From Eupeodes corollae (lineage: Eukaryota; Arthropoda; Insecta; Diptera; Syrphidae), in contig NC_079147.1 in assembly GCF_945859685.1 (NCBI RefSeq), positions 58,062,946 to 58,126,945 of the forward strand: a DNA stretch of 64,000 nucleotides, given 5' to 3'. A model generated the notes under the pieces. That model was not told the DNA's origin, did no database searches, and was given only the letters and a program-made list of their open reading frames with translations. The position numbers and the translations under genes are program-made. Of the stretch, positions 1 through 11,715 are shown in pieces; the first letter of the stretch is position 1, and the number at the start of each line of letters is the position of its first letter.

Positions 1-500
1 GTACGCATATTATATTTTTGGTGACATAAGATGAATACGTAAATTATATAATTAAGTGAGTTTAAATAAAAAATAAGGAAAAACCAAAGAAAATTGTTGA
101 CATATTTTTGTTCAATGATTGATGATTAATACATATTCGTAATTGTATGTATGATGGCTGCTTTGAAAAAACACTTCTGTGAGTTACTTTGTGTTTTAAA
201 GTTTTTTTATTTTGTTATAATTATTATTGATTTAGTGTAGGAGAATATGCAGAGTGTGTAATTGGGGCTTTAAAGTTATTTATATGCAGCTCAAATAGTT
301 GTGGGATACCCCAGAAGTATACATAATTTCTTATTTTTGTTAGTTAATATTCAAATTGAAGAGTTCGAATTGTGATCGATAGATAAATTATGTGTCCAAT
401 AGTCATATGAGCGCCAAATGGAAATGTTTTCTAGAGGGGGACGTGGGGGGAAGGGGGCAGGAGAGTATCTTAAGTATCAATTAGACAAGCGTTAAAAGTA
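1..500. other. AT-rich DNA, nothing recognised
   Basis: No reading frame, RNA gene or repeat unit that I recognise. There is a G-rich patch near 435-462. The stretch ends just before a short reverse transcriptase remnant. Confidence 0.4.
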
Positions 501-534
501 TGTGGTGTTTTTTTTCAAGTATGGGAAATATGTG

Positions 535-610
535 AATTCTAATAATTGTAGTTCTGGTGTTCCTCAGGGTTGTGGTTTTGGTCCATTACTTTTTTCTTTT
601 AAGCAGCAGT
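535..610 (+). mobile_element. non-LTR reverse transcriptase fragment
   Basis: About 25 residues read SGVPQGCGFGPLLFSF. This is the conserved QG box of non-LTR reverse transcriptases, which usually reads SGVPQGS-LGPLLF. The expected Ser after QG is Cys. Nothing before or after it in this frame continues the RT fold: there is no YADD box and no upstream catalytic Asp block. It is therefore a short orphan remnant. The group is probably Jockey- or I-like, but too little is left to place it. Confidence 0.55.
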
Positions 611-1445
611 TCTATTTGATAGAGTACCATTACTCAATTATCTGTTCTTTCATAGACAATTTGGGTATGAGTATTTTAAATAAAATAAATATTATGACAA
701 CTCCATAGAATAGACGTAAAGCGAGAACATATCATGTCATTTCTCCAAAATTTGGATGCATGAATTTTACTGAAGTATTCATTCCCAAATAAGTCAGTGA
801 AACAGAAACGACGAACAAAGCGGTTGAACGTAGGGAGCTGCACACGTAGCGAAATTCTGCATCCTTTATTAAAAATATTTAAAATTATCTGTGTATCCAA
901 TTGCTTAGAAGAATTTTTACTTTTAATGGAAATGGTTTGTTGATTCAATTTTCATTAAACGGTTTTTTAAATATTTGAGATTTTTGGACCTTGAATAGCT
1001 TTTTGTAAAAGAAGTTTTTAGTTTGTTTGGTAGAAGTTTTTCTTTATGTATGATGAAGAAATAAAAATGAAATTTAGCAAACAAAAAGGAAAACATTTTT
1101 TTTTGAAAACCAAAAAATTAAATAGTGCGTATACGCCCTGTGTAACATTTAATACAAATTTGTGTTTTTCGGGTAAAACAGCAAACATTTGTGTGTGTTT
1201 CTTAAACATTGAACATTTTTAAAGGCAAATAAAGTTGTTATTATTTTTATAGTTCTTAATTTATTTATATTTTTTTTTTAACTTCTAAAGATTTTCTTAA
1301 TTCATCTGGAAAAAAAATGTTGGGCAAACTTTCTTTAAATCTTTTTACATATTCTTGAAAATGTATTAAAATTGGTACACGAAATTTCAAGAAATACTTT
1401 TTCAAACAAGCATTTTAACTATTTTTTGAGGACATATTATTATTT
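611..1445. other. AT-rich DNA, nothing recognised
   Basis: Open frames of 60-90 codons occur here on the minus strand, but none has a motif I recognise. The stretch leads into a reverse-oriented end of the Sat repeat family. Confidence 0.35.
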
Positions 1446-1710
1446 TTAACTACCTATAGTAAGTAATTGTAATCAATCTGACGTGCCAAATTGAAAATGT
1501 GTATATTTCTTGACGTTTCAAGGTCCCTACAATCTACGATATAAACAATCTCGTATATAAAATTTTTTTAGAGAGATGTCTGTGTTGGCGTCATACGTCC
1601 CGAAAGCTTTTTTTGCCGTCCATGTCTGAAGAAACAGTAGTGGATTTTTTTTTACCATAGCAATTTAAAAAACGTAAACGTTTTGGTTAACACAAAAAAT
1701 TTCTCAGAAC
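1446..1710 (-). mobile_element. Sat-family repeat, detached 3' end
   Basis: Read on the minus strand, this matches in order the conserved 3' region of the Sat family: the GTGGTTTTTTTACCATAG-like block, a degenerate GTACG tract near 1600, a GACATCT motif, the block GACCTTGAAACGTC, a diverged AAATTG block, and a decayed terminal hairpin near 1450. No tandem monomers precede it. It is either a deleted copy or a second end captured next to copy A. Confidence 0.6.
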
Positions 1711-1760
1711 CAGTATCTTGAATCATGTTTTATAATGTGAAATGATACTAAACTAATATA

Positions 1761-3644
1761 AAAGAAGCTAGGATGCGACCCACACTGATAACTTCCCAAC
1801 CCGTCTGTAGATTTGTCTTGCTTAAAAGTTTGTAGGTTTTCGTGTTCGGTTAAGAAAGTTGTTAGTTGAATTATTCTAAAAAAATTTAAAATTACCAACA
1901 ATATTTTTCACATACAGAAATAGTTTAGTTTGAAAATCTAGTTTTGTTTCATAGATTTTCAGTCGAAAACAAATTTTTACCAATTTTAAAATTTTACAAA
2001 TTAGATGAATGAAATTAATTTGAGAAATATCAAGAACCGAACATCAATTTTTAGCAAATTTGTGTATTATTTTCTGTAGATTTCATTTTTTTTATGAAAA
2101 AAACAGACTGTTGGATTTTTTGAATATTGAAAACAATGTTTTCTGTGAAATAAAAATGAAGTTTGAAGACAATATTTTTAATTTTTGAAAAGACATTCGA
2201 GTCGAAAGTAAAATTTTAATTTTTTGTTAAAAAACTGTTGATTAGATTTGTCTCAAAATTTTACTGTATGTTTACAACAATATTTTTTAAAAGAAAAAAA
2301 TAGTTTAAAGCCAATATCTCAAAGTTTTGAAAAGATATTTAAGTAGAAAATCAATCTTTACCAACTTTTATTAAGTTTTTTGTTTAGGTTTTTATTTTTT
2401 GTAAAGAAAACTGTTGATCCGATTTTTTTCAAAATTTTTCAGAATGTTGAAAACAATATTTCTTATTAGTTAAAATTAGTTTAGAGCCAATATCTTAATT
2501 TTTTGAAAAGATATTTGAGTCGAAAATCAATTTTTACCAACTTTTGTTAAATTTTCTTTTAAGTTTTTATTTTTTGTAAAAAAACTGTCAATTCGATTTT
2601 TCTCAAAATTTTACTGAAAGTTGAAAACAATAATTTTCAAAAGATAAAAGTGGTTTCAAGCCAATATCTCACAGTTTTGAAAAGATATTTGAGTCGAAAG
2701 TCAATTTTTACCAACTTTTATTAATTTTCTTCTTTAGGTTTTTATTTTTTGTAAGAAAACTGTTGATCCGATTTTTCTCAAAAATTTTCAGAATGTTTGA
2801 AAACAATACTTTTTATAAGATAAAATTAGTTGGAGCCATAATCTCAAATTTTTGAAGAAATATTTGAGTCGAAAATCAATTTTTAAAAACTTTTGCTAAA
2901 TTTGCGTTTAAGTTTTTATTTTTTGTAAAAAAACTGTCTATTCGATTTTTCTCAAAATTTTACTGAATGTTGAAAATAATATTTCTTATTAGTTAAAGTT
3001 AATTAAAAGCCAATATCTTAATTTTTGAAAAGATATTTGTGTCGAAATTCAATTTTTACCAACTTTGAGTAATGTTTTTTTAGTTTTTTTTTTTTTTTAT
3101 TAAAAAATCTGTCAATTCGATTTTTCTCAAAATCTTAAAAACGTTATTTTTCGTTGGGCAAAATTGTTTTAGAGACAAAATCAGTTTGTATTCGTAAAAT
3201 TTATGAGTTGACCTTTTTTTTCAGTTTTTTTTTTTAATTTATAAAAAACCGTTAATTGGATTTTTTCATATATATTATTATATAAAATTTAATTCAAGCC
3301 TTTAGCGTTTTTGGTTCGTTAGATATTTAGGGTAAACCAACATTTTGCACCTTTTTTGAAGCTGCTATGGTTAAAAAAACACCCACGCACTTTTCTTGAG
3401 AGCCCTTTCTGCATCTTTTTGCATTATTATCTACGAGTATATAACAAAATTTATTTGAAGTCGCTTCTGGTTCTTGAGCTATGGACGAAAAAAAACTTCG
3501 CAAACGTACGAACGTACGATTGTACGCACAGACATCTTTCAAAAATCTTTTCTTTCGACTCTAGGGACCTTGAAACGTCGAGAAATGTCAAAATTTTCAA
3601 TTTGACTAATCGGACCCATTACAATAACTTCTAATAGAAAGTTA
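1761..3644 (+). mobile_element. Sat-family composite repeat, copy A (subtype 1)
   Basis: The unit starts at an A-rich run followed by GGATGCGACCCACACTGA and ATTTGTCTTGCTTAAAAG, the 5' block shared by all complete copies in this window. It then has about six ~174-bp tandem units. The conserved 3' region follows: a CCACGCACTTTTCTTGAGAG block, a short ACGTACG tract near 3505-3530, the block GACCTTGAAACGTC and a terminal hairpin at 3626-3643. After the 5' block, copies A and B share a segment (GTAGGTTTTCGTGTT) that copies C, E and F lack, so at least two subtypes exist. There is no transposase or other protein domain. Open frames exist on both strands of the 3' region, which argues against coding. 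It is probably a non-autonomous mobile element; its class is not settled. Confidence 0.7.
2070..3330 (+). repeat. ~174-bp tandem repeat block inside Sat copy A
   Basis: The landmark CGATTTTTCTC, or a close variant, recurs at about 2245, 2420, 2594, 2769, 2943 and 3118, giving steps of 174-175 bp. Each unit carries in order a GAAAAGATATTTGAGTCGA block, a TTTTTACCAACTTT block, a long T/A run with TTTTTGTAAA, then CTGTCAATTCGATT and GAAAACAATATT. Units differ by many substitutions, so the array is old. The last unit is the most diverged. Confidence 0.8.
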
Positions 3645-3664
3645 TCTTCTAAATATTTATATGC

Positions 3665-5215
3665 AACGGAGAATTACGTTTTTGACATCTGGTACAATTT
3701 TGAAAAAAAACCAATTTACAGTTATTTTTATAAAAAATAAAAACCTAAGAATAACATTTAAATACATAGATTTCTGCAGCGCCATTAGGCTGCAGGAATC
3801 AAATAGCTGGTTGTCAAAACCTTATGGTCACAGCAACACTACGAAATTGATTCCCTCAGATATTACCTCGGTAGACACTGACTACTGCACTCCTACTTTG
3901 AACCTTAGTATGGGTTTTAAGGTTATTTTCCCATTCCCAGAGAAGAATGGGAGGATGACATCGTGTCGATAGGTTTCGACACAACCATCTTTACTGACGG
4001 CTCAAAGATGGAGTGCGGTTCTGGGATCTTTTCTGAGTCCCTAAATGTAGCCAAATCCTTAAGGCTTCCTGACTTTGCTAGCGTTTTTCAGGCTAAACTG
4101 CTGACAATAAGGGAGTCAGGTAAGATACTTAAACAAAACCCAAATCAAAACCGAAATGTGGCTATCATCACAGACTGTCAGGCAGCTGTCAAAGCCATTA
4201 ACTCGGCCACATCCTCATCTAAATTGGTCCAGCAATGTCGCGATGAGCTTGCGAACCTGAATATTAACCTCGGTGTCACCCTGATCTGGGTTCCAGGCCA
4301 TAGTGGCATCGTGAAAAATGAACGGGCTGACGAACTAGCCAGGCAAAGATCGGCCCTTCATAGCTCACTTGCGGAAATGGTTAACATTTCTCTTGGTGCT
4401 ATGAAGGGTAAAATCTTTTCTATCTACCAAACTGAATCAAACCGAAGGTGGAGCAATTTACCCAACTGCATCTATCTAGGAAGATATGGCCCACCTATAA
4501 TAAAACCCGTACAAACGATCTTCTTACAGGTCAAGGCAAGACAAAGCCAGGATTTTTGCGGTTTGTACCGGACATTGGCCTATAGAAGTTCATGCGGAGA
4601 AGTTGGGTATCTCCTACAACACCTTTTGCTGTAGTTGTAGGTACCAAAGAGTTTTTTTTACAAAAAATTAAAACCTAACAAAAAAACAATACTAAAACTT
4701 GGTAAAAATTTACTTACGACTCAAATAGCTAAAAATTAAAAATATTGCCTTCAAACTCTTTTTATTCCACAGAAAATATTGTTTTCGATATTCGGTAGTT
4801 TTTTTTTATGAAAATCCAACAGTCCGTTTTTTTTTATAAAAAAAAATAAAATCTACAAAAAACAGTACGAACATTTGGTACAAATGATTTTCGGTTCTCG
4901 ATATTACGTGAACAATCGAAGGCATTGACTTCAAATTAATTTCATTAACCCAATTTATAAGAAATAAAAATTTTTAACAAATGCTACTAAAGTTGTTAAA
5001 AATTGGTTAACGACTAAAAAATCTCGTTAACAAAAATGGAAATCAAACTATTTGATCATTTAGAAAACATTGTTATTAATTTTTAAATTTTTTAGAATAA
5101 TTCAATTGACAACTTATTTAACAAAACACGAAAACCTACAAACCTTTTAAGCAAGACAAATCGACAGACAGGATGGGAAGCTTTCAGTGTGGGTCGCATC
5201 GCAGCCTCTTTTTTT
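3665..5215 (-). mobile_element. Sat-family composite repeat, copy B (subtype 1), interrupted
   Basis: The reverse 5' end lies at about 5130-5215 (on the + strand, AAGCAAGACAAATCGACAG followed by GTGGGTCGCATCGCAGCC). Reverse-oriented diverged tandem units run left from there to about 4650. They resume left of the inserted RNase H fragment at about 3680-3763, with AAAAAATAAAAACCTAAG. The 3' end is truncated where it meets copy A, so A and B sit tail to tail as a large diverged inverted pair. No coding content belongs to the repeat itself. Confidence 0.6.
3765..4650 (+). mobile_element. I-like non-LTR element fragment: ribonuclease H domain
   Basis: The main frame runs 3963-4634 and holds an RNase HI domain of the kind carried by I/R1/LOA-like retrotransposons, where it helps remove RNA from the RNA-DNA hybrid. 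The first Asp is in TDGSK, the second in ITDCQAA, and WVPGHSGIVKNERADELAR supplies the His and last Asp. The catalytic Glu is lost: the usual QAEL reads QAKL. Upstream, at 3775-3940, is the tail of the RT region (AIRLQESNSW, CTPTLNL), in a different frame that shifts near 3940. Downstream, GHWPIEVHAEKLGISYNTF plus a CCSC pair is the usual gag-like zinc-knuckle tail, again in another frame. The element is truncated at both ends and lies inside Sat copy B. Confidence 0.85.
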
Positions 5216-5221
5216 GTTACA

Positions 5222-5275
5222 GTTTAAAGCGGCAGACTGGAAGTTATCAGTGTGAATCACATCACGGTCTTTTTT
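5222..5275 (-). repeat. second Sat-family 5' terminus
   Basis: The pattern CAGACTGGAAGTTATCAGTGTG then CACGGTC and a T run repeats, in diverged form, the reverse 5' end of copy B just left of it. Two termini in the same orientation lie within 65 bp, as if two copies were once adjacent or one end was duplicated. Confidence 0.5.
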
Positions 5276-7400
5276 TCGCATTTTTTCGCATAACGCTTTT
5301 TGTGACCAGTGGCAGGACTTTAATTTAATTTTTACACGACTTTACTTATAAACTTTGTTATATTTTAAAAAAATTAAAAATATCCATTTAAAACACAAGA
5401 GGTTGTAATTCTTTTTAGAAAAAAATATGTTTACTTTATTCATTTGAAAAAAAAACATCACTCTATGAATTTCCCTTTTTAAAAGCGATTTTAAAAATTC
5501 GGCGTTTTTTTATCTGAATCTTTTTATAAACCATAATTTTGCAAAAATAAAAAGAGTTGCCAGAATGTATTGAAAATCTACAAATACCAAAATTCAGTGC
5601 CCATAAAATTTTCAAGGATCTCTTGTTTTTTAAAACAACATAATTACAAAAAGTGTTTTGTTTAACTGAAATAAAATAAATATTTTGTGAATGAAAATAC
5701 TTAGATTAGTTGTATCATTTTTTTATTACTTTCGAAGTTCAAAAACATAAATTCCTTTCTAGGAATTCACTTCAAAACTTTTGATTTTAAACCAGTTAAA
5801 AAAGGCCAGTCATTATAAATTTGCAAATGTTCCGTTTTACCATTTAAGGATGTATTCACAAATTTAAGACCACTTAAAAAAAACTTGGACTTTTTAAATT
5901 GTTATAGCTAGAAAAACCCTTCAAAAAAATTTTGTTTGAAGTCGATATCTCTGATAGTTCTCAAGATATGAAGGACAAAAAAGATGAAGAAAATAAAAAT
6001 CTTATATTAAGTCGCACTAGAAATAGTAAATATATTTTTTGTTTTGTAATTATAACAAATAAACAAAAAAGAAAACAACATTTTCTAAACTCATAAAAAA
6101 AAACACTAAACATAAAAACATCCTTACTTTTTTAACGAAGTAATATAAACATCCGGAGAATCACCAAAAGAAAAAAGTATTTCAACGATGAATCAATTCG
6201 ATTTGAATCTTTTTTACTTTTTAATTTCAAAAACTAAACAATTTATAAAAATGTACAACAAACAAAATATTCTCGAAGGATTCTATTTGTTCAAAACACT
6301 TTATCACTTTTCAAAACAAAATTCTATAAACCGTTAAAATGTGTCCTTAAAACAAAAGTTGTAAGCACAATATTCGTATTATCAATTTCGTCTTTAACTT
6401 TCTTAATCACATAAAGAATTTTTAGCAAGTCGAATAAACGAACGAACTGTTTAACGCGACCATCACAACTCGAGTGATCTCTCAACTTCAAGAACAAATT
6501 AAAAAAAGCTTAACACTCGCTACGTAGAGTGTTCCATTGGTTCCATCTGACCGCTTCTTATTTATGTATCTCTATAATTTTTGCAATGACAACAATCTGT
6601 ATCTATAGATGATTCATTAAGAATTATCAGGAATACTGATTGTGTGACTATCCGAAATTAAAATTTTGAAAAAAGAAAACACACAAACAACCATTAGGGA
6701 AACATCCAAAACTATACTAAAAAATAAACAAATTTTTAAGAAAAATAAAAATAATCTCTGACCAGAGAGCAAAGATACATATAGATTGGTACGCGCAAGA
6801 TATGCCTATTGTGCACCTGTCTGGCATGCGCTAGTTCTAAAAAATATTCTGATTGGGATTCACCTCAATGATTCCTTGCTTTTTGTTTGCGTTTACGCTT
6901 ACGTGCGATCTCTTGCAAAAAGTTCGTCGGCGTCGTCGTCGTCGTGGATGTCGCTAAGTGAGCAATTTTTAACATCTGTATTCTGTCCAAGTCGTCCAGA
7001 ACACGTCTGCAATGTTAACTTCCTTTTTATAACTTTGACAGTTACAAGTGACATTTTATGTTAGCAAACGAATGAAAATTAAAATTCCCTTCCTCCCTGA
7101 TGATGGTTTCTCATTGGAATGGTGGTGATGGTGATCTATGATGGTGAAATTAAAATACAATTTAAGAATATATCAAAGGAAATGCGCAAATTTGTTCGCT
7201 TATATTCCGGCGTGTTAAACTCCCTCGCCTCCCTTTAGAATACTTTACGACTCGACGAAAAACACGATTGGAATTTCAATATTTTTTCTCTCAGATAAAT
7301 TTGTTTTTCGTTCATCAGTTGGTGAATTGGGATTGTTGGTATTTTTCACAGTGTATCCAGAGTCGTATTTTGTTTAAAATCATACCTTGGGTGGGTACCG
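5276..7400. other. AT-rich DNA without recognisable gene
   Basis: No coding domain seen. A segment at 5930-5985 (GAAGTCGATATCTCT followed by TTCTCAAGATATGAAGGAC) resembles the 3' region of the Sat family and may be a relic. A short CGT run lies at about 6928-6946. A 92-codon open frame at 6786-7064 contains no domain I can identify. Confidence 0.4.
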
Positions 7401-7528
7401 CCATCTTAAACAAAAAACGATTCTTTTGAAACGTCAAATTCTTCACTCTGGAGAATTGACATTTCGACATTTAAAATTCATGTTTTCTATACTTCTTTTT
7501 CTAGACATGGAATAAGACATGAACAAAT

Positions 7529-7655
7529 GTCAATATGAATTGCTTTAAAAGACTAAACAGAACATATTTGTGCTTTCAAGATCATCAGCTGTCAAAATGA
7601 ATTCACTTAAAAGACAAATCAGAACAACGAAGTGCATTTAAGATCATTAACTGTC
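7529..7655 (+). repeat. two-copy ~63-bp tandem repeat
   Basis: Two imperfect units, about 7529-7591 and 7592-7654, each run TGTCAA-ATGAATT, CTTAAAAGAC, AGAACA and AAGATCAT. A third partial start (CTGTCAATTC) follows. No gene overlaps it. Confidence 0.6.
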
Positions 7656-7954
7656 AATTCCCAAAGTGTAGATATCACTTTCATGTACAAAAATCGTCGG
7701 TTCTGCAACTTAAGTGAAATGAATAACCATCGAACATTTTTTTTTAAATTAATCCATCACAAAATCGAATGGGGTTTTCCATTGGTAAAATAAATCAATT
7801 TATGTTTGATCTAGATTTGTCAAAAAACAAATGTTTCTGACTTCCATGAACCAAAATGAATTGAGTTTTGTTTGATTTGAGACCAAATCTGCAGATCTGA
7901 ATTTTTCGTCAGATTTACCCATCTCCTAAATAATACTAATAAAATGTTCGCTTA

Positions 7955-7982
7955 AAAAGCAAAAGTTAACGAAACTTAACGA
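7955..7982 (+). repeat. left copy of the perfect 28-bp inverted repeat
   Basis: Begins AAAAGCAAAAGTTAACG and is matched exactly in inverted order at 11688-11715. A diverged single copy of the same terminus lies at 57749-57775. Confidence 0.9.
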
Positions 7983-8599
7983 AAAATCCATAATTTAATT
8001 AATTTGTATTCGTTTTATTTACGAAGAGTTCAGTACTGAGTAAAATTCATGAAAAATCTATTAATGAAATTCTGTGTAAATGAGAGCTTTTATAAGATTT
8101 TTGAAAAATCTACTTTTTCTTGGAAATGTTTGGATATTTTGATGAGCTTACAAAAAATGCAGCAATCAGCTTTTAATGAATTTAAATAAAATATCAAAAT
8201 GAAAAGCATCAGAAACTGTCATTAAGAATGTAGAACTTTCAATTCTGACGGTCGAAAATAAATGATGCATTTAAATTTTTTTATTTTCGTAAAAGCTAAT
8301 CAAAGCTAAAAAGCTACCCCAGAATTTTGATTTTTCAGAGTTTTTCAATTCACAGAATATTTTTCAACAGCGTACACAACATATTCAAAATTTGAATCCT
8401 AGGGATGTGTTGGGCAGTTGAACAATCTCATGTGTTGAGATTTTAAAATTTCTTAATGTATGACTTTTGTCCAGAAAATCATTTGGATTGTATAAAGTTT
8501 TGAATATGTAAAATTGGTATGAGATTGTTATAACTGCTATCCTATTTTCCCCCGACTTCAAAGGAGTTCGAACGTCAGTAGTTCAAGCCGGCCATGAAA

Positions 8600-11337
8600 G
8601 GAAATTTCAAAGTGTGATGAAAACACCAGTAATAGCCTCCGATGAACGGACTGATAATGTTAACAACCCCCCCCCCCCCACAAACGAAAAAAGGAAAACA
8701 ATTTACGTGTATGTACATGGAATGTGCGAACTCTCGCCGAAATAAAAGCTGATGTCAAGGCCCTTCAGGAGATGCGATGGAATGGGCCAGGCGTTACGAA
8801 GATTGAAGGCTGTGATTTCTACTATGGGAAGTGTCTACTCGATGGGACGAAGCGCTTATTTGGATGTGGTTTTGCTGTCAGAGGGAAACTAACGCGAAGA
8901 GTTTTAATCTTTTGGGAAGTAAGCAAAGGAGTGACGATAATCCGCATTAGAGCCAAATTCCACCACCTGAGCTTTATGAGCGCGCATGCCCCGACGGAAG
9001 AAAAGGATGACAATACCAAATAAAAATTCTACGAGCTCCTCGCCAAAATATATTAGCAATGTCCCAAAATTCTCCTGGGAAATTTTAACGCCAAAATTTG
9101 TAAAACAGGCATCTTTGGTAGGTCTATCGGAAGACATAGCCTACACGACATCACATCTGGAAACGGACTCAGGCTTATCGACTTCCTAGACGAGAAGAAC
9201 ATGGTGTTGAGTAGCACCAGATTCCGTCGCCCAGATATCCACAAAAGAACTTGGCGGTCATGTTGCTATTGACGGAAGACACTCCTCTCGCATACTTGGC
9301 GTTTGTACGTACAGATCAGCCAACATAGATTCCGACCACTACTTAGTTGGTCTAAACTGTGCGTATCCATGGAAGCTCTTAGGGAAACAACAACCTTGAG
9401 GTGAAGATTCAACGTTGGAAGACTGCAGCAGGAGGTTACCGCCAATGCCTTTGCCGACCGAGTATTCTTAGAGCTTGCGAGAAACTCTACAACGGACGAG
9501 ATGTGCTCAGAGACCCACTGGCAGCTTTGCAAACAATCCATCAGGAATGCTGCAGAAGAGGTGCTAGGTGTCTCACAGCCGCCACCAAGGAACCCCTGGT
9601 TTGACTCTGAATATGCTCAGGCGTTTGCCAAACGGAGGCATACAGCTTTACGTCGAGAAGAGAAGGGATGAGAACCATTTCCTCAGAAGAAAAAAAAAAC
9701 GCCCATGAGCAGCGTGAAATCGAGGAGATTCAGGGATGTTTTAACAGGAAACAGGTGCGGAGCTTTTATAGGCGAGTCAAAAAGAAAACAATGGAATTCA
9801 CTAGCCACCCTGGATCCTGACAAGGTAAGGAGGGGAATACCGTAGTCGAGACGTAGTCAATGCTAAAAATCTGGAGAGATCATTTCAACCAGCTGCTTAA
9901 TGGTGATGAAGTCAACGATTCCGCCAGCGAGCAGCCACGACAAATCCATTTGGTTGACGATCTAGAGTTCCACCCACCCGACCAGAGTAAGATCAAACTA
10001 GCCATCATCAGGCTGAAGTCGAACAAAGCGGCCGGTGATGCTCTGGTAAGGAGCATGCACCAGCTAGCTACTAAAATTTGGTCGGAAGAAAGCATGCCCG
10101 ACGAGTAGAACTTAAGCACCATATGTCCGATCCATACTAAAGGTGACCGCCTTCTCTGCGCCAACTACAGAGGAATTATGTGAAAGCCTGAAGCCATTTA
10201 CTGACGAACTAAGTGGCCTTTACCGGTGTGGCTTCAGGCCTGGAAAATCTACCATCGACCAAATTTTTACTCTACCCCAAATCCTGGAAAAGACCTAAGA
10301 ACATAACATCGAAACACACCATCTTTTCATCGATTTTAAAGCTGCTTATGACAGTGTAGACAGAACCAAACTATACCGTGCCATGTTGATTTTTGGTATC
10401 CCTACCAAACTGATTCGACTTATCAGGATGACGCTGGAAAATGCTCGTTGCTGCATCAAACCTTCGAAACCACCAGAGAACTTCTACAAGGCGATGCGCT
10501 GTCATGTAGCTGCTTCCATATTGTTCTTGAAAGAGTGGTGCGGAACACCAACGCCAATACAAGTGGCACCATCTTTCAAAAATCCACACAATATCTTGGA
10601 TATGCAGATGACATCGACATCATGGGAAGAACCAAACGAGCTTTCTCTTATGTCGAGTCTGAGGCGAAGAAAATGGATTTTGACATTAACGAGGACAAAA
10701 CGAAGTATTTACTGTTATCAAATAGAGTCGATTCCCACCGTAGACTTGGTCAAAATGTGACAATTGACACGTACGAGGTGGTAAACAAATTTCTTTATAT
10801 GGGCACTGCTGTCAATTCTGCAAATGACATCAGCGCAGAGATCAAACGCAGAATTACCCTTGCTAATCTCTGTTTCTTAGGCCTAAGTAACAGTTAAGGA
10901 ATAAGGTCATATCGCGAAGTACCAAAGAGACACTGTGCAAAATTTTAATCATCCCAGTCTTGATGAAGGATCACTTAGTTTCTTCGAAAGGAAGGTTCTG
11001 CGTACGATCTATGGTCCGGTTTGTGTCGACAGGCAAAGTAACATCTGGCGGAGAAGATTTATTCAGGAGTTATACGAGCTTTACAGCGACTTGCCACTGG
11101 TCAAAAAACTGCGTGTACAACGCTTAAGATGGCTAGGGCATGTCGAGCGAATGAACAGAACAGAAGCAGAGGCATGCCTCATCTCCGGTGGAGTGATCAA
11201 GTTGAGGCCGACGCACGGCAACTTTGTGTTCGAAACTGGAGGCAGGAAGCTAGAGATCGAGTTAGCTGACGAAAGTTATTACTTGAGGCCCTGGAGCACA
11301 ATGCGCTGTAGGGTCAACAAAAGTAAAGTAAAGTAAA
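8600..11337 (+). mobile_element. RTE-clade non-LTR retrotransposon, near full length, inactivated
   Basis: Domains run in the usual order. The apurinic-type endonuclease is at about 8710-9370: VCTWNVRTLA, DVKALQEMRW, FGCGFAVRGKL and SAHAPTEEKDD, then after frameshifts IDGRHSSRILGV and NIDSDHYLV. A linker at about 9400-9850 carries the NPWFDSEYA motif. The reverse transcriptase is at 9960-10890: IRLKSNKAAGD, FIDFKAAYDSVD at about 10325-10362, and the YADD box at 10601-10612 followed by IDIMGR. The C-terminal region at 10950-11200 reads FERKVLRTIYGPVCVDR and RLRWLGHVERMN. There are several frameshifts and stops, for example after 9018 and after MPDE near 10107. Insect databases often label such endonucleases craniofacial development protein 2-like; here it is a retrotransposon. 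The 3' end is a short AAGTA-type repeat at about 11318-11337. It lies inside the long-inverted-repeat element. Confidence 0.92.
8667..8679 (+). repeat. C13 homopolymer
   Basis: Thirteen consecutive C bases in the 5' leader of the RTE element. They are conspicuous in such AT-rich DNA and are a likely site of slippage or sequencing error. Confidence 0.9.
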
Positions 11338-11687
11338 CATTTTTATAAACTACGAATAAGCTTGAAACTGTTGAAAACCTTGAGAATTTTGTATCATTAA
11401 ATCTTTTCATTTATTCTTCGGAAAATTTCGGTAAATTGGTTGAAGATTCTTTTCTTGTAAAACTTTTTTTGTTTAGATTGGTCATAAGCTTCGGTTTTTT
11501 GATTCATTTCTTCTTCGTTCTTTGATCTTTCTTTCAGAAAGATTCTGAAAATCATAAAATGTAAGTAAAGTTTGACTTGAAATTTTATTGATTGATTTTT
11601 TCTTAAGTCAAGTAAGGTTTAGTTTCAAAAAACTGAAAGCGACAAAGAAGTATTGGTTCTTTCAAGAGGAAGTACATCATTTGTTTA

Positions 11688-11715
11688 TCGTTAAGTTTCG
11701 TTAACTTTTGCTTTT
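11688..11715 (-). repeat. right copy of the perfect 28-bp inverted repeat
   Basis: Exact inverted match of 7955-7982. It ends TTAACTTTTGCTTTT on the plus strand and closes the right side of the element that hosts the RTE insertion. Confidence 0.9.

Noticed and set aside
676..948. 90-codon minus-strand open frame
   Set aside because: No recognisable domain on either strand; probably chance or a transposon scrap too decayed to place.
6786..7064. Possible reverse transcriptase C-terminal fragment (YCAPVWHA)
   Set aside because: Only eight residues resemble the PVW block and nothing around them continues the RT. It was left out of the features.
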